A DNA stretch of 64,000 bases from Pseudoduganella violacea (GCF_014191875.1 NZ_JACHXD010000018.1:44777-108776); one strand, 5' to 3'; positions 1 through 9,460 are shown, counted from the stretch's first letter. Translations and numbers: made by a program. The notes: generated by a model not told the origin, from the letters alone.

Positions 1-1
1 C

Positions 2-712
2 GAAAAAACCGGCGGCCTACTGCGCGAAGCGGCGCTGGAAGAGGAGCGCCGGCAATTCCAATCCGACCCGGCCGCCATGGCCGCCTTCCTCGGGCAATTC
101 GGCCTGACGCCGCAGGAAATCGCGGCGCGCAAAGTGACGCTGTTCTGCTACCCGCATGCGCCGGTGGCGCAGCTGTTCAAGGCCTGGGAAGAGGGCGATG
201 AAGACATGGTCTGCCTGGTGCCGCAGGGCGTGGCTGCGCAAGCGGTGCATGCCTTCCTCGGCGAAGCGGCCAATCCCGGCGTCATGCGCCGCCGCGGTGC
301 GATCAGCGTACGCGTGCTGCCCTTCGTGCCGCAGCAGGATTACGACAAACTGTTGTGGGCCAGCGACCTGAATTTCGTGCGCGGCGAAGATTCCGTCGTG
401 CGCGCCCAGTGGGCCGGCAAGCCCTTCATCTGGCATATCTATCCGCAAGACGAAAACCTGCACCACAAGAAGCTGCGCGCCTTCCTGCAGCGGTACGCGG
501 CGCGCAGCGCCAGTCTTGATGCCTTTTCCCTGTACTGGAACGGCGCCCATCCGCAAGGCGGCGCCGAGACGGCCGACTGGGCGGCCTTGTGGACTGATCT
601 GCGGGCCGATATGGCGGCACTGACACGGCATTCCCTCGAATGGCAACGCCACCTGTATACGCTCGGTGATTTGACCACCAATTTACTGAAGTTTTCCTCC
701 TCGCTGCGCTAA
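2..712 (+). CDS. earP: EF-P arginine rhamnosyltransferase EarP (3' part)
   Basis: The reading frame is open from the left edge, so the gene is cut and only about 236 C-terminal residues of a protein of roughly 380 are present. EarP transfers rhamnose from dTDP-L-rhamnose to an arginine of elongation factor P. The segment RGEDSVVRAQWAGKPF, followed by WHIYPQDE, is the family's conserved nucleotide-sugar and catalytic region, with the Glu of RGED at the position of the known active-site Glu. The neighbour 64 bp downstream is efp, the substrate gene, which is the usual arrangement. An internal ATG at 77 is not the true start because homologous sequence continues upstream of it. Confidence 0.93.
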   Translation, partial: EKTGGLLREAALEEERRQFQSDPAAMAAFLGQFGLTPQEIAARKVTLFCYPHAPVAQLFKAWEEGDEDMVCLVPQGVAAQAVHAFLGEAANPGVMRRRGAISVRVLPFVPQQDYDKLLWASDLNFVRGEDSVVRAQWAGKPFIWHIYPQDENLHHKKLRAFLQRYAARSASLDAFSLYWNGAHPQGGAETADWAALWTDLRADMAALTRHSLEWQRHLYTLGDLTTNLLKFSSSLR

Positions 713-776
713 GTTCGCCTGCGAAACATGCTACAATGCGCGGTTACTGCAACCTACCTTAAGTACACTTTATCTT

Positions 777-1352
777 ATGAAACCTGCAAAAGAAATTCGT
801 GTTGGCAACATCATCATGGTTGACGCCAAGCCCTTCATCGTGCTGCGTTCGGATGTTAACGGTTCGAGCCGCACGGGCTTCACCTACAAATGGAAGATGA
901 AGAATCTTCTGACCAACGCTCCGCTGGAAAACGTGTTCCGCGGCGACGACAAGTTCGACGTGGTGGTTCTGGACAAGAAGCCAGTGACCTACTCCTACTT
1001 CGCCGACCCGCTGTATGTCTTCATGGATCAAGAGTACAACCAGTACGAAATCGAAGAAGAAAACCTGGGCGAAGCCCTGAACTACCTGAAAGACGGCATG
1101 GAATGCGAAGCCGTGTTCTACGACGGCAAAGCCATCTCCGTGGAACTGCCAACCACCATCGCCCGCCAGATCGTTTACTCCGAGCCAGCCGTTAAAGGCA
1201 ACACCTCGGGCAACGTGCTGAAAGACGCGCTGATCGAAAACGCCATCGAAGCCAAGCGCTTCACCGTTCAAGTGCCACTGTTCGTGAGCCAGGACGACGT
1301 GATCGAGATCGACACCCGTACCAACGAGTACAAGCGCATCGTGCGTAACTAA
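777..1352 (+). CDS. efp: Elongation factor P
   Basis: A full-length 191-residue EF-P with three beta-barrel domains. It binds between the P and E sites of the ribosome and relieves stalling at polyproline. The tip loop reads NGSSRTGF, which puts Arg at position 32 in place of the Lys used by EpmA-type systems. This fits modification by the EarP encoded just upstream. The start MKPAKEIRVG matches the family. No clear Shine-Dalgarno sequence precedes the ATG; an AT-rich stretch with a possible TACAAT -10 near 732 lies upstream. A strong hairpin terminator follows the stop codon, so efp ends the unit. Confidence 0.97.
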   Translation: MKPAKEIRVGNIIMVDAKPFIVLRSDVNGSSRTGFTYKWKMKNLLTNAPLENVFRGDDKFDVVVLDKKPVTYSYFADPLYVFMDQEYNQYEIEEENLGEALNYLKDGMECEAVFYDGKAISVELPTTIARQIVYSEPAVKGNTSGNVLKDALIENAIEAKRFTVQVPLFVSQDDVIEIDTRTNEYKRIVRN

Positions 1353-1381
1353 GATGTGCTCAGGTCGCTTCGGCGGCCTCG

Positions 1382-1413
1382 AAAAAAACGCCCGTTTTCA
1401 CGGGCGTTTTTTT
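1382..1413 (+). terminator. Rho-independent terminator of efp
   Basis: An inverted repeat AAAAACGCCCG / CGGGCGTTTTT with a short TTTTCA loop ends in a run of seven T, about 30 bp after the efp stop. The A-tract on the left arm could also make it work on the opposite strand. Confidence 0.9.
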
Positions 1414-1740
1414 CGCCTGTAACTTTTGACTTTCCTGGTGTCATTTTATCGCCATGCTGGTGACACTTTGCCTCCATCGTGCTATTCTGGGTAGTAGTTT
1501 CGATCATTCATGGAGGTTCCAATGCGCTAACGTCAACCTATACATTTGCATATCATCCGCTCAAATACGTTCACCCACATATCAGGCCGAGAGCCTGTTG
1601 CCTGTCAACGTTCCCTCCTTTCGGAGCGTATTTGAAGATATGACGATTCATCGAAGGCGTTGCAATGATGCCTGGCGTCTCAACCGGGGCAGTTCACATT
1701 ACACCGAATGCTGCAAGGGCATTCATACAGGAGTTTCTAC
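1414..1740. other. AT-richer intergenic region upstream of the toxin-antitoxin pair
   Basis: About 330 bp between the efp terminator and the antitoxin start. It is visibly less GC-rich than its surroundings. A 6-bp inverted repeat GTGTCA (1438-1443) / TGACAC (1461-1466) could be an operator, but nothing ties it to a regulator. A 106-codon open frame at 1454-1774 has no recognisable domain and overlaps the antitoxin, so I do not call it. AGGAG at 1729-1733 is the ribosome site of the antitoxin. Confidence 0.4.
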
Positions 1741-2052
1741 ATGTCTAACACAACAGAAGAGCGCGACCGCATAACGGCGCGTTTGCCTAAGTTGCTAGTC
1801 GAAAAGTTGCAAGAGGCAGCGGATTTAAGCGGCGCCACCCTGAACCAATTCCTGGTGCAGGCTGCCGTCGAAAAAGCAGACAAGATTATTGATCGAGAGC
1901 GTGCGATCCGATTTACTGCTGAGGATGCTGCCATGTTCATCCACATGCTCGACAATCCACGTCCGCCGAATCAAGCGGTCACAAGGGCGTTTGAGCGGCT
2001 CAAGAAAGTTGAAGATGGCTCAAATAGTACGCGCGCTGGACAAAGCGCATGA
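1741..2052 (+). CDS. DUF1778 (TacA-type) antitoxin
   Basis: A 103-residue protein with an N-terminal ribbon-helix-helix: ERDRITARLPKLLVEKL, then an amphipathic helix and SGATLNQFLVQAAVEKAD. This is the DUF1778 layout of antitoxins that bind DNA and neutralise GNAT acetyltransferase toxins with their C-terminal tail. The ATG at 1741 is chosen because AGGAG lies 7 bp upstream; an in-frame ATG at 1708 lacks such a site. The next gene, a GNAT toxin, starts 38 bp before this one ends, so the two are translationally coupled. By family knowledge the complex is likely to repress its own promoter. Confidence 0.88.
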   Translation: MSNTTEERDRITARLPKLLVEKLQEAADLSGATLNQFLVQAAVEKADKIIDRERAIRFTAEDAAMFIHMLDNPRPPNQAVTRAFERLKKVEDGSNSTRAGQSA

Positions 2053-2509
2053 TGTAAAAAATTTTGATTGTGGTTCGGAAGCGCTCAATGTCTGGCTGTG
2101 CGAAACGGCGAGCCAGCATATTCAAAAAATGCTCTCCAGGACTTATGTCCTGATTGATGAGGACGCGCCAGAAATAATACTGGGCTTTTACACCGTGGCG
2201 ATTCGCGCCATGACGCCGGTCGGCGACTTGCCTGCGGCGATGCAGCGCCGCCTGCCGCGCGATGTGCCTGGTTTCACGCTGGGGCGCTTGGCGGTATCCC
2301 GCGAAGCGCAGGGCCAGGGTTGGGGCGAATATCTGTTGGCGCATGCGATGCGGCGTATCCGCGAGGCTGCCGAGTCGGTCGGCGGTACATTCATGTTTGT
2401 CGATGCCAAGGATGCGGAAGCGGCGGCGTTTTACGCAAAATACGATTTCTCTCCGATGCCAAGCAATCCGCTCAGGCTGCTGAAGCCGATCGCGGAAATT
2501 CCGGCTTAG
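2015..2509 (+). CDS. GNAT acetyltransferase toxin (TacT-like)
   Basis: A 164-residue GNAT-fold protein. Toxins of this family acetylate the amino group of aminoacyl-tRNA and block translation until the partner antitoxin binds. The acetyl-CoA loop QGQGWGEYLL, preceded by LGRLAVS, is seen around residues 90-106. FYAKYDFSPM near the C-terminus carries the Tyr that is catalytic in characterised members. N-terminal FDCGSEALNVWL is also typical. The ATG at 2015 gives the family's usual start (MAQIVRAL) and overlaps the antitoxin gene by 38 bp. Which tRNAs would be targeted cannot be read from the sequence. Confidence 0.87.
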   Translation: MAQIVRALDKAHDVKNFDCGSEALNVWLCETASQHIQKMLSRTYVLIDEDAPEIILGFYTVAIRAMTPVGDLPAAMQRRLPRDVPGFTLGRLAVSREAQGQGWGEYLLAHAMRRIREAAESVGGTFMFVDAKDAEAAAFYAKYDFSPMPSNPLRLLKPIAEIPA

Positions 2510-2525
2510 CGCGACGCGATACGAA

Positions 2526-2547
2526 GGCCCGCCGGTGCGGGCTTTTT
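2526..2547 (+). terminator. Terminator after the toxin gene
   Basis: GCCCGC (2527-2532) and GCGGGC (2537-2542) form a stem around a CGGT loop, followed by five T. It closes the toxin-antitoxin operon. Confidence 0.8.
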
Positions 2548-2593
2548 GCATTGAGGCTGGGGAGCGTGAAAATTTCCTAAAAGCATCGAATAC

Positions 2594-2668
2594 TGTCAAG
2601 AAATATTTTCTTTTGCATAGCAATATTGTTAAACAAGCTGTTATGCTAATGGTTTGCATTTCTTGACA
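2594..2668. repeat. 11-bp inverted repeat in the amidase promoter region
   Basis: TGTCAAGAAAT (2594-2604) and its exact reverse complement ATTTCTTGACA (2658-2668) lie 53 bp apart in an AT-rich gap before the amidase gene. The right arm contains TTGACA, a perfect sigma-70 -35 box pointing at the amidase, and the left arm carries the same box in the other direction. It may be a paired operator or two opposed promoter halves. No clear -10 element follows at 17 bp, so its function is open. Confidence 0.5.
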
Positions 2669-2708
2669 ATGTGTTGAAATTTTGCGGTGTTCGTTAAGCG
2701 GAGACGGT

Positions 2709-4307
2709 ATGGATCGCAGGGATTTCGTTCGGATGGGGCTGGCTGCAGGCGGCGCAGCGTCATTGGGCCGGGCCGAAGGGGCCTTACCCACGGCCAAGGC
2801 GGCATCCTCCATCCTCGATGCCGGCATCCTTCAGCAGCAGGAGCAGATGGCCGCCAACAAGCTCACCTCCCACTCCCTCACCTCGCAATACCTGGCCCGC
2901 ATCGGCAGCATCGACAAGTCCGGCCCCCGCATCAACTCCATCATTGAAATCAACCCGGAAGCGCTGAAGATCGCGCGCGAGATGGACCGCGAACGCCTGC
3001 TGCGCAAGCTGCGCGGCCCGCTGCACGGCATTCCCGTTCTGCTCAAGGATAATATCGCCACCGCCGACCGCATGAGCACCTCGGCCGGCTCGCTGGCGCT
3101 GGCCGGCATCCGCGCCGCGCGCGACGCCCATATCGTGGCCCAGCTGCGCGCCGCCGGCGCCGTCATCATCGGCAAGACCAATTTGAGCGAGTGGGCCAAT
3201 ATGCGTTCCACCCATTCCGTCAGCGGCTGGAGCGCGCGCGGCGGCCTGACGCGCAATCCGTATTCGCTCGACCGCAACTGCAGCGGCTCCAGCTCCGGTT
3301 CCGGCGCGGCCGTCGCCGCCGGCCTGGCCACGCTGGCGGTCGGCACCGAAACCGACGGCTCCATCGTCTCGCCGGCCTCGATCTGTGGCGTGGTCGGCAT
3401 CAAGCCGACCATGGGACTCTTGAGCCGCAGTGGCATCATCCCCATCGCCCACTCGCAGGACACGGCCGGCCCCATGGCGCGCAGCGTCACCGACGCCGCC
3501 CTGATGCTGGCGGCCATGAGCGGCGTGGATGCCAACGACGCGGCTACCGAGGCCAGCGCCGGCAAGATCGGCGATTATGCGGCCGCGCTGCAAACCAACA
3601 GCCTGCAAGGCAAACGCCTGGGCGTGGCGCGCAACTTCTTCGGCACCAACGACGATCTGGATAACGCCATCGAAAAAGCCCTGGCCGTGCTGAAAGCCCA
3701 GGGCGCCGAGCTGGTGGACGTGACGGTGCCGAACATCGACAAATACAGCGCCTCCGAATTCGAAGTGCTACTGCATGAATTCAAATCCGACCTGGCGGCC
3801 TATCTGCAGGACTACGCGCCCAATGCGCCGGTCAAGAACATGGCCGACATCATCGCCTTCAACAAGCAGCACCATAAGCAGGAGATGCCTTACTTCGGCC
3901 AGGAACATCTGGAAAGCGCCGAAAGCAAGGGAGGGCTGGACAGCAAGGAGTATCTAGAAGCGCTGGCCAACAACCAGCGCTACTCGCGCGACGAAGGCAT
4001 CGACCAGGTAATGAAAGAGCACAAGCTGGACGCCCTGGTCGCGCCCACCGGCGGCCCGGCGTGGCTGACCGACTTCATCAACGGCGACCACTACGGCGGC
4101 AGCTTCTCATCGCCCGCCGCCGTCGCCGGCTATCCGCACATCACGGTGCCGGCCGGCTATGTACACGGCCTGCCAGTCGGTCTGTCCTTTGTCGGCGGCG
4201 CCTACAGCGAAGCGGCCCTGATCGGCATGGCCTACGCCTTCGAACAAGCCACGCGCCATCGCCGTGCGCCGCAATTCCCGGCCAGCGTGTCGCTGGCGGT
4301 GCGCTGA
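2709..4307 (+). CDS. Tat-exported amidase-signature family amidase
   Basis: A 532-residue amidase-signature enzyme; members hydrolyse amide bonds of small amides or peptide C-terminal amides, and this substrate is unknown. The catalytic Ser-cisSer-Lys triad is visible: Lys113 in LLKDNIAT, the Gly/Ser-rich stretch CSGSSSGSGAA near 193-203, and Ser218 in TDGSIVSPAS. The N-terminus MDRRDFVRMGLAAGGAA is a twin-arginine signal, so the enzyme should act in the periplasm. It is therefore not the GatA subunit of the tRNA amidotransferase. The ATG at 2709 has GGAG 5 bp upstream. The gene stands alone and converges on dbpA, with 4 bp between the stops. Confidence 0.88.
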   Translation: MDRRDFVRMGLAAGGAASLGRAEGALPTAKAASSILDAGILQQQEQMAANKLTSHSLTSQYLARIGSIDKSGPRINSIIEINPEALKIAREMDRERLLRKLRGPLHGIPVLLKDNIATADRMSTSAGSLALAGIRAARDAHIVAQLRAAGAVIIGKTNLSEWANMRSTHSVSGWSARGGLTRNPYSLDRNCSGSSSGSGAAVAAGLATLAVGTETDGSIVSPASICGVVGIKPTMGLLSRSGIIPIAHSQDTAGPMARSVTDAALMLAAMSGVDANDAATEASAGKIGDYAAALQTNSLQGKRLGVARNFFGTNDDLDNAIEKALAVLKAQGAELVDVTVPNIDKYSASEFEVLLHEFKSDLAAYLQDYAPNAPVKNMADIIAFNKQHHKQEMPYFGQEHLESAESKGGLDSKEYLEALANNQRYSRDEGIDQVMKEHKLDALVAPTGGPAWLTDFINGDHYGGSFSSPAAVAGYPHITVPAGYVHGLPVGLSFVGGAYSEAALIGMAYAFEQATRHRRAPQFPASVSLAVR

Positions 4308-4311
4308 GCGC

Positions 4312-5721
<1,410 letters not shown>

Positions 5722-5821
5722 GGCGGATGAGGGGTAAGGGGCCGTTGCCACAGTCTAGCAAACTTGGCGGCGGGCCGGATGATGGGATTGGCGCTGGCGC
5801 CACGCTGGACGAGGCGGCGCC

Positions 5822-6046
5822 TCAGTCCTTGCGCCAGACGGGCAGGCCGGTCAGGTCCAGATTCTCGTCGTGCTGCCAGACCGGCAGGCCGGTGGTGTCG
5901 GTCGGTTCCAGCAGTTCAAGCTGTTCCTGTTTCAGCGCGGGTCTTCTGGCGCGGGGCGATGGAGGGCGCTTGGGTTCCGGTTCCATCGGCGCGGCCGGGG
6001 CGAAGCCGGGCAGGTCGAATGTCGCGATGTCTTTCTTGTCTCTCAT
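5822..6046 (-). CDS. Small hypothetical protein with a TGLPVW repeat
   Basis: A 74-residue protein with no family I can name. The N-terminal half is Pro/Arg-rich (PEPKRPPSPRARRPA). The C-terminal third contains two copies of a short motif, DTTGLPVWQHD and DLTGLPVWRKD, at about residues 50-60 and 64-74. No membrane segment or signal peptide is seen, and the protein should be soluble. Duplicated LPVW motifs and normal codon use suggest a real gene and a short peptide-binding or partner-docking role, which is inference. It lies between dbpA and the phosphoesterase gene on the same strand, 100 bp from dbpA. Confidence 0.6.
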   Translation of the reverse strand: MRDKKDIATFDLPGFAPAAPMEPEPKRPPSPRARRPALKQEQLELLEPTDTTGLPVWQHDENLDLTGLPVWRKD

Positions 6047-6072
6047 TTCCCAAAGCGTTCTTCAAAACGCGC

Positions 6073-6111
6073 CACAAAAAAACAGAAGCCCGGCTGTAAC
6101 AGTCGGGCTTC
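6073..6111 (-). terminator. Terminator of the phosphoesterase gene
   Basis: Read on the minus strand, GAAGCCCGACTG and CAGCCGGGCTTC (one mismatch) form a stem around a TTA-centred loop, followed by a T-rich run (TTTTTTT). It lies 50 bp past the stop of the gene ending at 6164. Confidence 0.8.
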
Positions 6112-6163
6112 GATTACTCAAGCGGCACGGAGTGTATCACAAACCGTTGCCGCCGTGGGCTTC

Positions 6164-7828
6164 TTAGCGGAAGGACAGCGCGCCGGTCAGGTCGCCCGGC
6201 GGTAGCGCGCCGCGTTCGGCGAAGGATTTATTGCGCAGCGCCAGACCTTCCAGCAGCGGCAGATCGTGCAGGCGGGTGATGAAGCGCAGGATGGACGTGG
6301 TGTCGTAGAAGCTGTGATCGACCGCGCCTTTTTTCGCATGCGGCGAGATGATAATCGCCGGAATGCGCGAACCAGGACCCCAGCGGTCGCCTTTGGGCGG
6401 TGCCACGTGGTCCCACCAGCCGCCGTTCTCGTCGAAGGTGACGACAACGACCATATCCTTCCACTGCGGCGATTTCTTCAGGTGCTCCAGCACATTGACC
6501 ACGTGCTGGTCGCCCGATTCGATGTCCGAATAGCCGGCGTGCAGGTTCAGATTGCCCTGCGGCTTGTAGAAGGACACGGCCGGCAGCTTGCCCGCCACCA
6601 CATCGGCCAGGAAGCGGTTCGAGATCGGGCTGTCGCCCAGGCCGCCGTCGCGCAGGTGGACCTCGCGCTCCTTGCTGCCGGGCGCGAAGCTCTTGAAGTA
6701 GTTGAATGGCTGGTGGTGGTACTGGAAGTTCGGCTTGGAGCCGCCGCCCTTATGATCCAGCGCGGCCTGCCAGGCGCCGCCATACCAGGCCCAGCTCACG
6801 CCTTTGCGCGAGAGCAGGTCGCCGATGGTGTCGTAGCTTTGCGGCGGCAGCGTGCTGGCGTTGTCCGGATCGGCCAGCAGCGTGTCGCCGCCGGCGGCTG
6901 GACGGATAAAGCTTGGCTGGTACGGCGGCGCCATGGTGTTGACCGCGTAGCCGTCCGGCGTGATGGCGCCGTCCTGCACGTATTTGACGTGGCCGTCCAG
7001 GGCCGAGGCGTGATTGTCCGGCGCGATGGCCAGGCGCGCGCCGGTCGGGCCGTCGCTGGTCACGGCGATCTTTTTCTTCGCCGCCGTATTCGGCGCGTTG
7101 AAGTATTCCGGCGTGCGGCCGGAGATCAGGAACTGGTGGTTCAGATACGAGCCGCCGAAAGCGGCCATGAAGAAGTTATCGCACAGCGTGTACTCGCGCG
7201 CGACCTGCCACAGGCCCAGGTTCTTGCCGGTTTCGCTGTAATAGCCCATCACCATGCCGCCGGTATTGCCGTAGGCGGCAAAGCCGTCGTTCTTGCCGCC
7301 GTTGATCTGCATCTGGTTCTGGTAGAACAGATGCCACAGATCGCGCGTGATGACCGATTCCGGCAGCGGCTTGCCTTCGGCGTCGCTTAGCTTGAACGGC
7401 GCGTTCGGCAGATCTTTGACCTGGTCTTCCTTGAGTTCGTAGCGCTTGCCGGCGATATCCTGCGGCACCGGCACCATGCCGCCCCAGACCTTGGGCAGTT
7501 TGGGCATGATCGAACCGTCGAAATCGCGCTGCTGGTATTGGTGCGGCTTCAGCTCGGACATGGGCGCGGCCAGGCCGGGGAAGTCGGCGAACAGATTGTT
7601 AAAGCTGCGGTTTTCCAGATAGATGACGACCACGTTCTTGACGTGGGCCTTCAGCTTGGCATCCAGTGAGCCCTTCACTGGTTTGCTTTGCGCCGTTGCC
7701 GCGCCGGCCAGGCCGGGGACGGTGGTCGCCAGGCCGGTCGCTGCGGCAGCCTGGAAGATACGGCGGCGCGAGGGATTGGTGGGAAGATCGGCAGTGCCAA
7801 CCTGCTGTTCGTGTTGTTGCTCTTTCAC
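6164..7828 (-). CDS. Tat-exported phosphoesterase (phospholipase C/AcpA-type acid phosphatase)
   Basis: A 554-residue member of the phosphoesterase family that contains bacterial phospholipases C and Francisella-type acid phosphatase AcpA. The N-terminus carries a twin-arginine signal, NPSRRRIFQAAAATGLA, ending in an Ala-rich cleavage region, so it is exported folded. The metal-site motif IYLENRSFNNLF lies near residue 73 and FDENGGWWDHVAPP near 464; SPHAKKGAVDHSFYDTTS follows. The GTG start at 7828 is chosen because AAGGAG sits 7 bp upstream; the open frame extends further 5' but without homologous-looking sequence. Whether it acts on phospholipids or on phosphomonoesters cannot be decided from sequence. 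Confidence 0.87.
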   Translation of the reverse strand: MKEQQHEQQVGTADLPTNPSRRRIFQAAAATGLATTVPGLAGAATAQSKPVKGSLDAKLKAHVKNVVVIYLENRSFNNLFADFPGLAAPMSELKPHQYQQRDFDGSIMPKLPKVWGGMVPVPQDIAGKRYELKEDQVKDLPNAPFKLSDAEGKPLPESVITRDLWHLFYQNQMQINGGKNDGFAAYGNTGGMVMGYYSETGKNLGLWQVAREYTLCDNFFMAAFGGSYLNHQFLISGRTPEYFNAPNTAAKKKIAVTSDGPTGARLAIAPDNHASALDGHVKYVQDGAITPDGYAVNTMAPPYQPSFIRPAAGGDTLLADPDNASTLPPQSYDTIGDLLSRKGVSWAWYGGAWQAALDHKGGGSKPNFQYHHQPFNYFKSFAPGSKEREVHLRDGGLGDSPISNRFLADVVAGKLPAVSFYKPQGNLNLHAGYSDIESGDQHVVNVLEHLKKSPQWKDMVVVVTFDENGGWWDHVAPPKGDRWGPGSRIPAIIISPHAKKGAVDHSFYDTTSILRFITRLHDLPLLEGLALRNKSFAERGALPPGDLTGALSFR

Positions 7829-7899
7829 GCAGGGCTCCTTCTTGTTAGTGATACTTCGCGGGGGAGTGTAACACTTGAGAAAGCCGAACGTGAAATCGG

Positions 7900-8451
7900 C
7901 TAATACTGATTGACGCTGTCGCAAGGGTCTTGCGACAGCGTCACGCCGCCATTGGCGGGCGCTTCGCACAGATAGGCGCTGTACGTGTGGCCGCGCCGTT
8001 CCACATCGCGCACCAGCTTAAGACCGGGCAGCAGCGGCGTTTCCCGGCGCAGCAGCACGCTCCAACTGGAGCGCGCGCCGCCGCTGAGGCGATACAGTCT
8101 GTAATGGTCGCCGCCGCTGCGCAGGCTGGCGACCGGCTCGTCCTCCGCCGTTTCGCTCTGTGCCAGCGCCGTTCGCAGGGGATAGGACGCCATGAACACA
8201 AAGGCTAGCGCCGGCAGCCAGGTGAGCAAGGCCAGTCCCGTCATCCCCGCCTGCCAGCCGCGCGCGCGGATGCGCAAGGCCAGCCAGCACAGCGAAAATG
8301 GCAACAGCATGGCGAGCGCCATGGCCGCGAGATAGTTCAGCGGCGCGTAGTCGAAGCGCGGCGACACCGGCGCGAGAATCAGCGCGATGGTGGCAAGGCA
8401 GGCGCCCAGCATGGTCAAGGGGGAGAGGCGCTGTATTGCTTGTTTGTTCAT
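7900..8451 (-). CDS. Hypothetical three-TM membrane protein
   Basis: A 183-residue protein I do not recognise. Three hydrophobic segments are visible in the first 100 residues: LTMLGACLATIALILAPV, LNYLAAMALAMLLPFSLCWL and GLALLTWLPALAFVFMA. A roughly 85-residue C-terminal part follows, containing DHYRLYRLSGGARSSWSVLLRRE and two cysteines (CEAP, DPCDS) that could form a disulphide if it is periplasmic. The gene lies on the minus strand between the phosphoesterase and the OmpA-like gene, 48 bp from the latter, and might be read from the same transcript. Confidence 0.7.
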   Translation of the reverse strand: MNKQAIQRLSPLTMLGACLATIALILAPVSPRFDYAPLNYLAAMALAMLLPFSLCWLALRIRARGWQAGMTGLALLTWLPALAFVFMASYPLRTALAQSETAEDEPVASLRSGGDHYRLYRLSGGARSSWSVLLRRETPLLPGLKLVRDVERRGHTYSAYLCEAPANGGVTLSQDPCDSVNQY

Positions 8452-8499
8452 CGTGGAGGGGAAAGGGGCGATTGCACGCGTGCGCCGCGACGCCGCAGG

Positions 8500-9084
8500 C
8501 TATTGTGCAATCGCATCCGGTTTAGTCCAGATTTCGACTCTGCGATTGGGCGCCAAGCATTGGATTAGTTCGGCCTCGGCCTTGCCCGGACATTGCGCGG
8601 CCTTGATTATGGGGTAGTGGTCGGCAACGCCGATGGCAAACACGGATTGCGGCCTGATCTTTTTGGATTTGAGTAGTTGTTCGCGCACCGCATCAGCCCT
8701 TGCCTGGCTTAGTTTGCTGTTAAAACTGGTCGAGCCCAGGGCGTCGGTATGGCCCACAATGATCACTTTGGCTGGCGCTTCCTGTTCCAGGCTGGTGGCC
8801 AGTTCCGCCAATGTTTTCAGGCCGGTCTGGCCAATGACGCTGGATGCAAACTCGAACAGCTGGTCGGCCGGAAGTGTTTTAGCTGCGCCAGGGCTTGCTT
8901 CCGGACTGAGAACGATGGTGGGAACATTGCTGCCCTTGTCCGTTGTGGGTTTAAGAAACCGGGCTCCGCTCACCACCAGCGCCAGCATGCAGATGAGCAC
9001 CATGAAGGGGATCAGCTTATTCAGGATCGGATACCAGAATTGCTGGCTCGACGTGGCATTGTCCTGCTCGCGGCTGGCGCTCAT
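8500..9084 (-). CDS. OmpA-family protein with one N-terminal TM helix
   Basis: A 194-residue inner-membrane-anchored protein. One TM helix (IPFMVLICMLALVVSGA, about 25-41) is followed by a short linker and a C-terminal OmpA-like domain that binds peptidoglycan: IIVGHTDALGSTSFNSKLSQARADAVREQL carries the family's VxGHTDxxG and LSxxRAxAV signatures. This topology resembles MotB-like or OmpA-like anchors. The start overlaps the end of the upstream two-TM gene by 4 bp (ATGA), so the two are translationally coupled, and their products may form a complex. No MotB-type Asp was identified in the TM helix. Confidence 0.82.
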   Translation of the reverse strand: MSASREQDNATSSQQFWYPILNKLIPFMVLICMLALVVSGARFLKPTTDKGSNVPTIVLSPEASPGAAKTLPADQLFEFASSVIGQTGLKTLAELATSLEQEAPAKVIIVGHTDALGSTSFNSKLSQARADAVREQLLKSKKIRPQSVFAIGVADHYPIIKAAQCPGKAEAELIQCLAPNRRVEIWTKPDAIAQ

Positions 9085-9452
9085 GATCCGGACTTGTCAC
9101 TAGACGAGTCGCGCTGCCGCCCGGCCTGGGAGCCAAAATAAAATCCGATTACCGAGGAAAGCAAGGTAATGACCGGCCCCATGATAACGTCGAGCAGCGT
9201 TTTCAGCCGCTCGTAGCGCTTCTCGAACATGGTGCTGTCGTCATCCATGAAGAGGGCGATGAACGCCAGGGCAACGATGGCACAAAGCAGGCCGATCAGC
9301 CAGACGGTGATCGTTTCCCGCATGCCTAGCTGAGAATGGCGCTCGCGGCTATCCCCGATCGGAATATTCTCAATCGGAACCACGAGCGCTAGCGACTCGT
9401 CAGGCTGATGAGCGTGATTGCCGGTGTTCGGAGTGGAGGCGCTCTCTTGCAT
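9081..9452 (-). CDS. Two-TM hypothetical membrane protein
   Basis: A 123-residue protein of unknown function. A polar N-terminus of about 45 residues is followed by TM1 (VWLIGLLCAIVALAFIALFM), a charged amphipathic segment (FEKRYERLKTLLD) and TM2 (MGPVITLLSSVIGFYFGSQAG), then a short Ser/Asp-rich tail. The GFYFGS end of TM2 is a motif I have seen in small uncharacterised membrane proteins, but I cannot name a family. It lies 8 bp downstream of the ribbon-helix-helix-like gene and overlaps the OmpA-like gene by 4 bp. The three are evidently one operon. Confidence 0.72.
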   Translation of the reverse strand: MQESASTPNTGNHAHQPDESLALVVPIENIPIGDSRERHSQLGMRETITVWLIGLLCAIVALAFIALFMDDDSTMFEKRYERLKTLLDVIMGPVITLLSSVIGFYFGSQAGRQRDSSSDKSGS

Positions 9453-9460
9453 AACTCCGC

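Noticed and set aside
1454..1774. 106-codon frame between efp and the antitoxin
   Set aside because: No ribosome site, no domain, and it overlaps the well-supported antitoxin start.
2682..2708. Upstream in-frame start of the amidase (2682)
   Set aside because: The ATG at 2709 has GGAG 5 bp upstream and begins the twin-arginine signal directly.
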